Position numbers and translations under genes: made by a program
Notes under the pieces: generated by a model
What the model was told of the DNA's origin: nothing
The model's database searches: none
What the model saw: only the letters and a program-made list of their open reading frames with translations
Assembly (NCBI RefSeq): GCF_032452875.1
Contig: NC_083869.1
Span: 82,392,501-82,456,500, forward strand
Length of the DNA: 64,000 nt
Source of the DNA: Bos javanicus
Taxonomy: Eukaryota > Chordata > Mammalia > Artiodactyla > Bovidae
Direction of reading: 5' to 3'
In this document: piece by piece, positions 33,589 through 44,173 of the stretch
How positions within the stretch are numbered: the stretch's first letter is position 1
How the letters are laid out: every line of letters begins with the position of its first letter

Positions 33589-35644
33589 AAATTATAAATA
33601 TTAAGAAATATAAAATGTTATGAATTTATAAATATACATGTATACCATAGCTATTTCTATACATAGACATAGAAAAATCTATGAAATAATAGATATAGAA
33701 CATTTATTTCACTAAAGATATCATTATTACCAAATATATGCTAAAGGTTACTGGCCTTATCTTATATGCATTTAGGTTAAATTTTGAATTTAATAGATCT
33801 TATACAATTAAATATCTCACCTATAATTGTTCTCGAGTGTATGGTTGCATTAGATAGTTGCATAATTATAACTGGCTTAGAGAATAACTATATGAAACTA
33901 TTTCTAATATAAAACTATTAGTAACATGAAGTTATTTCTAAACCACAGGGAAATAGTATAGAATGTTTTTATAAATTCAGTTTTTATGAGATAAATAGTA
34001 AGCTTAGCTCTTTGGGAATGCTTATTTTCATCATGAGGAAAGTAGAATGGACATCTATGAGAAATGGAATATATTACAAGTTAATGCTTGTGTTATGATC
34101 TAGCAAAATCAAGAAGAAAATTGACTAAGGAAAAAAAAGAAGAAAAAACTGAGGAACCAAACTCCCACACACAATACACACACAAGGTGTCCTATGCAAC
34201 GCAAGTGCTGGATACAAAGTTGCATAAAATATGGGCCTATGCTTTTACTCACTAAGGAAATAACTTCTAAATGCAAAAGTACTACGTAGTATTGTGATTC
34301 TGTAATGTTTTTGAAATATAGCTTCAAATATAGTTTTAAAATCATATCTTTATTTTGCTTATTTGATATGCTTGCTACGTATATATACACATGCCCACAT
34401 ACACACAAATGTACACTTAAGATTTCCTCACTAAATTGAAATTTCTCACTTATAAAAGAAGTTTACTGTTAACTTCTCCGAGGCAAGGGTTTTCTTTTGC
34501 CCCTGAAAATTATCACCTAAACACAGTAACACAACACATGTCACACAGAAGGAAATCAATTGTACTTTGAAAGATTAATTGATTTAACAATTAATTAATG
34601 CATCTATAAATAATAATGACAGAAAACCTAAATTCTAAATGAAGTTTGTTCACCTTTGATTAAATTGCTTTAACTCTGTTTATAATATTTCCCCAAACCT
34701 CACTGTTGAGCATTATAACACTGAGAACTTTGATTCTTCATCTCAGAGATACACATTCTTAAAAATTGTTTTAAAACTTGAAAACTAATTTCAGTTTTAA
34801 AAGCCACAAATATGACTAAACATTTTAATTTAGAAAAAAACTAAAGCAATATCTGCTTCCTTCATTATACATATTTGAATTAAGTTGCATCTAAAAAGTT
34901 TTAACATTCAAAGAAAATATCTTTCATTTGTACATTTCAAATGCCAAGTATAGAATACTTCATGTCTAGAAAATAGGCCTTTGGAATCCAAACTCATCAC
35001 TGAAGTGTGAACTTCTAATTGTAGTACTTTTAATAATATATCTTCTACATATATATTTCTCAATGCCTACAAATTCAGGAAATGGGAAATTGAGAAGCTA
35101 TAATGCAGAGGAGATTTATGCTAAGAAGATTCTGAGTTGTCACGATTAAAAATTTTCCACCCATTATGTGAATCTTATTGATCATTGCAGGAAGCATAAA
35201 AATGTGCTGGTCATTGATTTTCTTTGGCTACTGAATGTATTAGGCCTGACACATGTGATGGGTGGGCAAGTTTTCAAAGAAAGCTCAGTTAAGCTAATCT
35301 TAGTTCAGAGAAACAGTCACAATGGAATAAGAAAACTTGTAATTGCTAAAGCAAATAGAAGAGTCAGAGGACTATATTATTAGCCATATCAGGATAAAAA
35401 TTAGACGTGAGCCTTCCCAGGAGGCCACAGTAAAATGCATCAAGGCTTTGGTGCTGTTTTCACAAATGCAGCAATTACTGGATAAATTGGGTTTTAGCTT
35501 CTCACCCTTCCGTCAAGATAGTGAATGCAAAGCAATTAGTTGTTTCTGTCTTCTTGGCTAAGGGAGCGTATCAGAATTCCATCAAGTTCATAAAAATATA
35601 AATGAAGACATTAGATAATTGCATCCCACGCATGAGGCTGATAG
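33589..35644. other. Anonymous AT-rich sequence, 2 kb
   Basis: No gene or repeat family is recognised. The segment 35150-35570 is slightly less AT-rich and open for 70 codons twice (35168-35383, 35343-35561), without recognisable domains. Confidence 0.35.
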
Positions 35645-35697
35645 TAATGCTGCTACCTATAAAGAGTTGTACACGACTGAGTGACTGAACTGAACTG
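35645..35697 (+). mobile_element. BovB 3' terminal scrap (about 50 bp)
   Basis: Only ctgctacctataaagagttg...gactgagtgactgaactgaactga is present. A possible 6-bp duplication ctgata flanks it (35639-35644 and 35698-35703). It is the most 5'-truncated BovB in the window. Confidence 0.7.
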
Positions 35698-35703
35698 AAC
35701 TGA

Positions 35704-36389
35704 TAAATTCAATATTTTGTTTCTAATGATTATTTCCTTAAAATCCATGTTCATCCATAAGTTGTATCATAGGTTACTAGACTAGAAAGAATGATCGCAA
35801 ATGCAAATTGTAAAGACTTTTCCCTGGGAATCAAATTCCATTAAAAAATAAAGCTGGAAAGTATGATCTTATATCTCTGTTGGAAGCTGTCTACTGACAT
35901 TAATACAATGTCAGAGTACAGTGTTATCTCTCAGTAGTACAGGATGGTGTCAAAATGCTATGTATATTTTTCCAGTACATTAAGTACCAGGGCACTGTGT
36001 ATGCTTTAGGTGAAGATTAATTAAATTAGCACAAACCAAGTGGTCTTCTATGCCCATGAACAAGCACTGTATATTTTTTCAATCACCTTTCTCATTTTTC
36101 CAGGCCATTTAACATAGAAGCATGCAGTTCAAATTGGTAAGAATAAATGAAGACATATAGAATATTAATATCATATCCCAATTTAGTGAAATCCAAAAAG
36201 AAAACCACCATTCCCTGGGTATACTAACATGCCTTTCAGTGTCTTTGGAAATGTGTCCTTCAATACAAAAAAAAAAAAAATTGTAAGTTATCAATCATGG
36301 GTGGGATATTTGAATTTTTAAATACATATTTTGCCTTTTGATATATTATCAAAGTGTTATAAAAATTAAGTACTTAAAAATTTTACAAC
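35704..36389. other. Anonymous sequence
   Basis: No gene is recognised. A 14-bp A run at 36268-36281 follows ccttcaatac and could be the tail of a decayed retro-insertion, but no parent is recognisable. Confidence 0.4.
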
Positions 36390-36805
36390 TGTGTATTGGT
36401 TTGCAAACTGTCCCCAGAATACAAAGGGCAAGAATTCCAAAGAAAGAAACAGGCCACTCCAGGTTTATCAATGGCAGATTTAATAAGCAAGGGGACTTAC
36501 TTCTTAAGTTTGTCTTGGATGACTCCAAGATGAGTAGATTGACATACCCATCCACCAGAATCTTAAATTTTATATAGAGGCTTCACTGGGTTCAGTTACA
36601 TTATACTATCCAGATGGTCAGAACAACACATTGCTTTCTGAAGGTGCCATCCTTGAAAATGGCTCTCACTATGTAAATGGTGAGACCAGCACACATGATA
36701 AGGACAGGAGAGAGGGAGAAGAGCCTGGGTGACGGCTTCGTTCCAACTCAAGGATAAGCTGGATGACCACCTCCAACACTCCACCAGTCCTCACTGTCTC
36801 TTACA
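36390..36805 (-). repeat. 3' LTR of the endogenous retrovirus
   Basis: On the minus strand it starts TGTAAGAGACAGT at 36805. It shares blocks with the right LTR, including the plus-strand phrases tttaataagcaaggggactta and gggttcagttacat...ccagatggtc...atggctc. The left edge at tgtgtattgg is estimated. Just outside the right edge the plus strand reads atcttcctttcccctc (36806-36821), the complement of a polypurine tract, which marks the 3' LTR. Confidence 0.65.
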
Positions 36806-36935
36806 ATCTTCCTTTCCCCTCGCATTCCCATCCTGCCCTCCTGTCTTCTGCGATGTACCCCTAGCCATCAGCAAGAGGTTTCATAGCATGGTGGTGGCTC
36901 TTTGGTGGCTCTCATTCTGCACTGGAGGCAGATAC

Positions 36936-37523
36936 CTACAGTAATAATACAGGCACATGCGTGAAGAAAACACAGATAATGATAGTGATTCCCAAAATAA
37001 GTGACTTTTTTTTTTCTTTTTTGCCAAGAATCCCATGATCCAAACCATTATTTATGAAGTCCCCTAGGCTGCGGGTTGGATCATTCAGGTTGTTCAGTTG
37101 TGTCATCATGTGATGATACATTAGCAAATTTATCACTTATGAACACACAACATTCTGTTTAGCTAATGGCACAGATTCCGCCTTGCAGGTCAATAATAAT
37201 ATTCAAGGTCATTCTATTTTCGAGGACAGTTTTTTTCATTAAAGATTAGTGTTCAGTAAAGACAGGCTTTGTTAGCTATCATTTAAGTCTTGTTGGGTGA
37301 ATTTAGTAAGGGCTACAATATCCTCCAGGTCAATGGATAGAACAAAGATGGCAACCAAATGATTGCACCAGTGGGAAATGAATGTGCCAATCTGGCCTTG
37401 AGGAGAGGGTAACTTAACTTGTTTGTGGGCATTATTCATGATGGTAGGGGGTGGCAGTACTGTCAAGCAGGAGGAGTGGACTAGGGGTGACATAGGCCAG
37501 ACTAGGACCTCCATATTCTCCAC
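36936..37523 (-). pseudogene. Retroviral env transmembrane-subunit remnant
   Basis: The minus-strand frame 37523-37272 ends in a heptad-like ALTKFTQQDLNDS segment. After several stops, a second frame (37136-36936) reads NNLNDPTRSLGDFINNGL followed by the hydrophobic run LILGITIIICVFF. This order (helix region, disulfide-loop region with stops, membrane-proximal part, membrane anchor) is that of a gammaretrovirus-like TM subunit. The surface subunit is not recognisable and appears deleted. Non-coding today. Confidence 0.6.
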
Positions 37524-37830
37524 TTTTTCAATTGCATGTGTATAATATGTTTCAGCAGGTCCAACTTGCAGTAGAACAAAGGGATTTCAGTTCCCTCTCA
37601 CCCAGGGGTACAAAATAACTAAACATTCCCAGTAGGATATCTCATTGCAAATTCCAGTAAATAGCACCTTTCACAAACTCAGTGGGACTTGGTATTCTCA
37701 GCAGCACAGCACTTTGATTGAACATGAGAGCTGGGTCAGTAGCTCTCCCATAACTTGCATACCTTTACAATATTGGATGGTATGTATCTCCAATCTAGCA
37801 CATGACTTACAATTCAAATGTATTAAAGCT

Positions 37831-38050
37831 TGGTTTGTATGTGTATGTGAGTTGTTTAGTCATGTCCAACTCTTTGCAACCCTATGGACTGTAGCCCACC
37901 AGGATCCTTTGTCCAAGGAATTGTCCAGGTAAGAGTATTGGAGTGGGTAGCCATTCCCTTCTCCAGGGGATCTACCCAAACCAAGGGTCAAACCTGGGTC
38001 TCCTGCACTACAGGCAGATTCGTTACCATCTGAGCCACCAGGGAAGCCCA
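37831..38050 (-). mobile_element. Bov-tA SINE within the retrovirus
   Basis: Antisense body and head (ggtcaaacctgggtctcctgcac...gagccaccagggaagccca). It is flanked by a perfect 10-bp duplication tattaaagct (37821-37830 and 38051-38060). Confidence 0.93.
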
Positions 38051-38339
38051 TATTAAAGCTGAGAGTAGTACTTTATTCCCCTTGGCCAGATGATTTTACC
38101 CAGCAGTTTAATCTGTTGTTTAACATTCCTTTTTTTTTTTTTTCTATCAGCCCTGTTGCTTACCAGTTATAGTGGAGCTAGAACTTCCAACGTCATGTTT
38201 TTTTGCCTAGTCTTACGTATTATGAACTTTGATATATGAACCCTGATCACTGTCTGTTCAATGAGGGTATCATGGTACTCAGTTTCACTAATCTTCTAAT
38301 GGTGGCAGTCAGGTTTTCACAGTAACAAAAAATTTGGGT

Positions 38340-38960
38340 TAGGCCTGATAATAGTGTCCACACAAATCAAGGCATATTTGGAACCTTTCACTCAGAGGGA
38401 TGGGGCCAATATAATTGATTTGTCAGTCCCTCATCAGTTGGGAACTCTGATGGGAAGCCTCATGCTCCTTTGGTCTTGGGTATTCTTTAGAACACACAAG
38501 ACATGCTGTTACTACTTTAACCAAGTCACTGTATTTTAACGGCAATTCAATAACCTTGTCTACAAGTCATTCTTCATGGGTGTTCTGGTGGCTGGTCTTT
38601 CTGTGTACCCAATCTGCTGTATCTATTAAAATGTTGGCTGCTAGGTCTTGTAGTTGGGCTAGAGCATCAGTTTTTTGATTGTCAGTGGGTGTTAGCACCT
38701 CATGGGCCAGGATATGCAAAACAGAGAGGGCTGCCCCAGGCTCTTAAAAGTGAACCCAAATGTCTTTCCACATATCTTGATCCCACAAGGGCTCACTGGT
38801 AATTATCTACCCCTCAAATTCACATTGTCTAAAACTCAAGGTTAATTCATTTAGAACAGCCCAACTGTTATGCAAAGAGTTAATGGCCAAAGTTTATGAG
38901 TGATCACCAGCCAAACCACCTTGAATTTAGCCCATCAGCTGCTATGGTTCATTCCTGTTT
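38340..38960 (-). pseudogene. Retroviral RNase H and integrase remnants
   Basis: Minus-strand reading from about 38720 gives TADWVHRKTSHQNTH, then ACLVCSKEYPRP, then NYIGPIPLSE, matching the spacing of an integrase HHCC zinc site followed by the first part of the catalytic core. The core aspartate expected before YIGP reads N. Upstream (38960-38800) a weak RNase H-like segment is present. Multiple stops interrupt the frame. Confidence 0.6.
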
Positions 38961-39532
38961 CCATCCAGATAGTGTCAGTGTTGGGCTGAATGGTAACTGC
39001 AGTCCATCTGGGCACCTTGCCCCTGACTAAGCCCACCTGTATACCAGGCATCAGCTACTGTTTCCCTACTCCCTATTTAGGGACCACAGGAACCACTACT
39101 GGAATAGGGCCTGAGATGTTTGGAGAATATACATACTCTACAAAACCTAGCTGAACTCACAATTCTGGAGGACAGGATATTACTCTGCTGCAAATAGGCA
39201 AGTCACTTAATCACAGTAAGAATTGGAGCCATGGAAGGAAGTACTGACAGAAACTATTCACAACCTGCTCCTAGATAGGAAGAGAAGTTTTTACCTCAGT
39301 AAGCTGTTTCTTCATCAGATGCTCTACCTGAAGGAGCACTGTGTAAACTGCAAGGAGTTGCGGCTCTATGGGGCTATATAGGGTTCTGTCACCTTCCAAA
39401 GTTTCTTCCTTCCGTTGTCTCTGCCACAATGCCCAATCCATTCCTTCTGAGGGTCACAGTTACATCTGTCTTAAGTGGTCAGTTTTCCTGGGAGATGCCC
39501 AGAACTTTAATCTGCTTCACTAGTATTTATAC

Positions 39533-39916
39533 TGGAGAAGGTGATGGCACCCCACTCCAGTACTCTTGCCTGGAAAATCCCATGGGTGGAGGAGCCTGGT
39601 AGGCTGCAGTCCAAGGGGTCGCGAAGAGTCGAATACGACTGAGCAACTTCACTTTCACTTTTCACTTTCATGCACTGGAGAAGGAAATGGCACCCCACTC
39701 CAGCACTCTTGCCTGGAAAATCCCGTGGGTGGAAGAGCCTGGTAGGCTGCAGTCCCTGGGGTCGCGAAGAGTTGGACACAACTGAGCAACTTCACTTTCA
39801 CTTTTCACTTTCATGCATTAGAGAAGGAAATGGCAACCCACTCCAGTGTTCTTGCCTGGAGAATCCCAGGGAGGCAGAGTTGAACATGACTGAAGTGACT
39901 TAGCAGCAGCAGCAGC
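39533..39916 (+). mobile_element. BOV-A2-type SINE with three Bov-A monomers
   Basis: Three successive Bov-A units begin at about 39533, 39674 and 39819, each opening with a gagaagg(t/a)(g/a)atggca-type start. The first two end in gagcaacttcactttcactt linkers, and the third ends in gacttagcagcagcagcagc. It is flanked by a perfect 11-bp duplication agtatttatac (39522-39532 and 39917-39927), so the trimer inserted as one unit. BOV-A2 is normally a dimer. The third unit has a small internal deletion (cccagggaggcagagttgaac). Confidence 0.92.
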
Positions 39917-40340
39917 AGTATTTATACATTCTCAAAGATGGCTTGCAGCCCTAGCCTCACACATACCCTTTATTTACCAAGTGGTATAAGGGAAAGAGGC
40001 ACTGTACCAGGTGGGGAATAAAAGTAGTCCTTTAAAACACCCCCCAATCCCTAAAAATGGCTTGTATCTCTTTCACATTGTTAAGGGTAGGATAGGATTA
40101 CATGTTCTGAATTACAACTCTGGAACAACAGAAGTCTTACCCAACCAAACAACTCTCCAAAACTTTATAGTGGTGCCTGAGCCTTGACTTTTCTGTGGGT
40201 TCACTGCTCATCTCTTTTCTTTGCAGTTGTTTCAGCAAGGTTTGCAGAATGTCCTGCAGAAAGGCAGTCTTCACATATGAGCATTATACCATCAGTGTAG
40301 TGGGCCCATTTTACTGATGTGGGGAAGGAGAACAGGTACA

Positions 40341-40730
40341 TCAGGCTACCATCCCATTACATATTGTGGGACTCTGTGGGTAGCCTTGGAGAAACATTTG
40401 AAAAGTCCATTGTTGCACCTTCCACATGAAAGCAAATTGATCATATGACTCAGAGTCCGGGGGTATACTGAAAAATGCATCTGCTAAGTCCAGTACAGCA
40501 TGGTGAGTTCCTAGGACCCAGGCCAAGTTTACCTATGATGGTGATAATCTTGGATACAGCTGTGTGGTTGGGGCAGTGCTTTTTTGTTGTTGTTGTTTTA
40601 ATTCACAGTCATCTACCATTAGCCATCTGACTTTATTTCACTGGCCGTACTGGGCTGTGGAAAGCATTATGGGCAGGGTGTACAATACCCAGTAGGTGCA
40701 TTTCTTGGATAGTTTCTCTTTTTTATTTAT
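40341..40730 (-). pseudogene. Retroviral reverse transcriptase remnant
   Basis: The minus-strand frame 40526-40341 reads AVLDLADAFFSIPPD, then YDQFAFMWKVQQWTF and GYPQSPTICNGMVA. These match RT motif A (DLxxAFFxIP) and the QGxxxSPT box of retroviral pol. Just upstream (40730-40600) a segment like the RT N-terminus follows, with stops. The pattern resembles ERVL-like class III pol more than beta- or gammaretroviral pol, from recognition only. The YxDD box would lie in the decayed sequence to the left. Confidence 0.7.
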
Positions 40731-41299
40731 ACTCCCACTCCCAGGCAATTTATATCAGTAATCACCCTTTAGTGTTTCTCCTCAGCATAATTTGATTACT
40801 CTAACTCAGAGGCAGAATTAACTGACAGTTTTTCCCGAGTTTGACCTTGAGGATATCAATGTCTAATATATTTTGTAGTCCTGAAAAGATAAATTCCTCC
40901 TATTCTATTGGAGAAAACACCAATTTTCAGTGCCAAAAGAACCATAATGATTTGCCTTCCATAACCATCAATGGTATTGAGAGGGGCAGAGCAGCTGCCT
41001 ATGGTTTATTTCTGTAGGAACAGTGAATAGACAGCTCAATGTGAAACCCCTGAATGCCTCTAGAAGCCCTCACCTAGAAGAAATCTTGACCTACATCTTA
41101 CACCATAGGCATAGGAGGCATGCATCCTTAGTAGAACTGTATCACTGAGTTCTCTCTAGAGCAGGCATCATAGGGGCAGGTGAGGCAGGTCTGAACTGTT
41201 GTTCAAATTTTAAGACCTTTATAGGCAGATCAACATAGCACCAGGTTGCCAGTCTGTTTTTTAGGTGGAATCCTGGCAGCAATGAGGTCAATTCACATT

Positions 41300-41543
41300 C
41301 AGTTCAGTTCAGTCACTCAGTCGCGTCTGACTGTTTGCGACCCCATGAATCGCAGCACGCCAGGCCTCCCTGTCCATCACCAACTCCCGGAGTTCACTCA
41401 GACTCATGACCATTGAGTCCGTGATGCCATCCAGCCATCTCATCCTCTGTCGTCCCCTTCTCCTCCTGCCCCCAATCCCTCCCAGCATCAGAGTCTTTTC
41501 CAATGAGTCAACTCTTCGCATGAGGTGGCCAGAGTACTGGAGT
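41300..41543 (-). mobile_element. BovB LINE 3' fragment within the retrovirus
   Basis: An antisense tail (agttcagttcagtcactcag ... gagtactggagtt). It is flanked by an 8-bp duplication with one mismatch: ttcacatt (41292-41299) and ttcatatt (41544-41551). Confidence 0.9.
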
Positions 41544-41807
41544 TTCATATTAGCTTCAGGCTTATTTTACTGGACTCTTGTAGAGGCCAGCCCACTGTGG
41601 CAGTCATTCATTTCTCTTCTTATCACAGTGCAATATGCACAGTTTCTCAAACAAACACGTTAGGCTAGCTGACATTTCAGGGATGTACCCATACACAAAC
41701 ATCTAACATATAGATCATCCCTCTCAACCTAGATGTAGGTAGCTAACTTGGAATTCCCCATGTGGATACCTCTTTCCCAAGGCTCATTTCTTTAGTCTCC
41801 TGGCTGG

Positions 41808-41829
41808 CTAGCCAATTTTTGGTCCACCA
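41808..41829 (-). other. Candidate primer-binding site
   Basis: The plus strand reads ccaatttttggtccacca just left of the right LTR, so the minus strand reads TGGTGGACCAAAAATTGG directly downstream of the 5' LTR. A TGG start at this position is expected for a tRNA primer site. The tRNA is not assignable with confidence. Confidence 0.35.
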
Positions 41830-41831
41830 AC

Positions 41832-42269
41832 TGGCTCTATACATGGAGGGAAAGAAGAGACTGAAAAACACCCTGACAAACTACCCCAGATTGGCAGGTA
41901 GCAGGTTTAATAAACAAGGGAACTTATAAAGGAAGCTTGTCTTAGATGGGCATAAGTGAGCAGATGTTTGCACCCATGGGTCAGAAAAAGTTTAAAGGGG
42001 GTTCGGGGTTCAGTAACATACCATCCAGTTGGTCTTGACAATAAGTTACTCTCTCAAGGTTGCATCTTCAAACATGGCTCCTCCTGTAGAAGGGGGATCA
42101 GAATGTACATTCCAAGGATGAGGGGACAGTGGTGAAGAACATTTAATTGAGCTCTAATTGAGTTCCCAGTTGGGGACGTCTAATGGGGTCCAGCTCATGG
42201 GTCAGCTGGCAGTCATGTCCTCCAGATAACCTCCTCTGACATTATAGTATGTCATTACTGTTACTTACA
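41832..42269 (-). repeat. 5' LTR of the endogenous retrovirus
   Basis: On the minus strand it starts TGTAAGTAACAGT at 42269, paralleling TGTAAGAGACAGT of the left LTR. Shared plus-strand blocks include tttaataaacaagggaactta, gcttgtcttagatgg and ggggttcagtaacat...ccagttggtcttgac. The length is about 438 bp against about 416 bp in the left copy. The left edge is inferred from the primer-site candidate. Confidence 0.65.
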
Positions 42270-43537
42270 ACCTGGCCTTTAGGGGCATGACACCTGTGCA
42301 GAGTAAGACCAGGTCAAGAAAGAAGCTCAGCAGTAGTTTCTAAGGCTTCGTATTTGAGGAAAGTGAGGCTCATGTGATTCCATTTATTTGCTTGCATTTT
42401 TTTTGTTTCTGAGCAAATTAATTACAGTATCAGGATTTGAATATAGAACTTCACATTATAAGTCTAATGCTCTTTGTTCCTGCTCCAAATGTTTCTAGTG
42501 ATTCTTTTTCTTTAATTAAAAATCCAAGAAGTAGTTTAAAGACTGATGTGCTGTAATTGAAAAAAAATGGCACCGGTTATGGAACCCAATAGGCTTTAGA
42601 AGATATATAATTTTACCTCTTTGGATCGATTTTACCTCTCCTCTTCTAACATTCTACCATTTTCTGAAAAAAAAATAATTCCTATAACATTTTATTTTTC
42701 TCCATGACCCTTATATATATATATTTTTTTTTCAAGGGGCAGGTTTCATTTTCATTATGGTTTGTTTCAAAATATGCATTTTAAAACTCAGATAGAAATG
42801 ATGACATTATATAAATACAACTGCTGTAAGGAAAACTAAAATGGTTTAATGATAGAATTTCCTCTGGGGAGCATATGTTTTGTAAGTGATATGTCATATA
42901 ATGTTGTACTGACTATGACCAAAACCTTATCAAGAAACCAATTTATACTCAACAACTACTTGCAGAATACTTAGGTAAAGAAATTTATAGCACAACTTCA
43001 TACTGTATTCTAGTATGGAGATTGGAGGGACATGGAGACAATGTGGAGTCTTGTTAGAGGATGAAGACCAAAGTGAAAATAGAAATGTTGGATTTAGAGA
43101 AGGTTTGATAGTTTTCTCTAAATATTTGAGAATATCTTATAAATATGGCTTTGTCATGTTTGGCATATTTCCAAAGCATAGATATGGAAACTATGGGTAA
43201 AAGTTACAGAGATAGGCTTTGGTTCAAAAAAGGATAAACAATTTATTTTGAGAGTTAGAAATTTACAAATAGGAATGATCTGACCCATTAACGTTGGACA
43301 CACCAAAATATTAAGGCTCAAAGACTCTTTCCTGATAAGGCAGCATTGTTTTCTTAGGCTTATCATAAGAAGACAATGACTTAAAACAGTACTGCAAATT
43401 TTTTAATGTTATCTATTTAACAGAGGAAAAACTAAATCAGCTTTAAAAGTTGAGGGTTTGTTGAAATTTCAATCTACTATTGGTAATTCCTTTTGAAGTT
43501 CTTATGTATTTTCACTTGATTATTACAAAAAAGAAAA
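42270..43537. other. Anonymous AT-rich sequence
   Basis: No gene or repeat family is recognised. It holds (ta)n followed by a T run at 42712-42734. Confidence 0.4.
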
Positions 43538-44173
43538 ATCAGTTCAGTCACTCAGCTGTGTCTGATTCTTTGCAACCCCATTGGACTGCAGCACACCAGG
43601 TTTTATGCATCATTAATTCCTGGAGCTTCCTCAAACTCAAGTCCATCAAGTTGGTGATGCCTTCCAACAATCTCATTCTCTGTGGTCCCCTTCTCTTCCT
43701 GCCTTCAATCTTTCCCAGTATCAGGGTGTTTTCCAAGGAGTCAGTTCACATCAGGTGGCCAAAGTATTGGAATTTCAGCTTCAGGATCAGCACTTCCAAA
43801 GAATTTTCAGGACTGATTTCCTTTAAGATTGACTGGTTTGATGTGCTTTCAGTCCAAGGGACTCCCATGAATCTTCTCCAACACTACAGTTCAAAAGCAC
43901 CAATTCTCTGGTGCTCAGCTTTCTTTACAGTCCAACTCTTGCATTCAAACATGATTATGGGAAAAACCATAGGTTTCATTAGAAGGGCCTTTGTCAGCAA
44001 AGTAATAATTCTGCTTTTTGATATGCTGTCTAGATTGGTCATAGCTTTTCTTCCAAGGATCAAACCTTTTAATTTCATGCCTGTGGTCACCATCTATGGT
44101 CAGTGATTTTGGAGCCCAAGAAAATAAAGTCTGTCACTGTTTCCACTCATTGCCCATCTATTTGCCATGAAGT
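43538..44173 (-). mobile_element. BovB LINE (antisense host copy), 3' part
   Basis: A diverged antisense BovB from the terminal repeats (tcagttcagtcactcagctg) to gaagt in the RT C-terminal region. Its missing continuation is found at 46085-46932, on the other side of a sense BovB. Confidence 0.87.

Larger units (their letters stand above)
36390..42269 (-). mobile_element. Endogenous retrovirus, degraded, antisense
   Basis: A proviral structure of about 5.9 kb. The two LTRs share several blocks in the same order. Between them, in retroviral order on the minus strand, lie pol (RT near 40730-40340, RNase H-like near 38960-38800, integrase near 38720-38340), an env transmembrane remnant (37523-36936) and a polypurine tract next to the left LTR. 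Gag is not recognisable: the space between the right LTR and RT is under 1 kb after removing a BovB insertion, so much of it is probably deleted. Three younger insertions interrupt the element. LTR divergence is high, so the insertion is old. Confidence 0.75.

Noticed and set aside
35168..35561. Two overlapping 70-codon frames in unique DNA
   Set aside because: No recognisable domain, no splice or promoter context, and lengths expected by chance.
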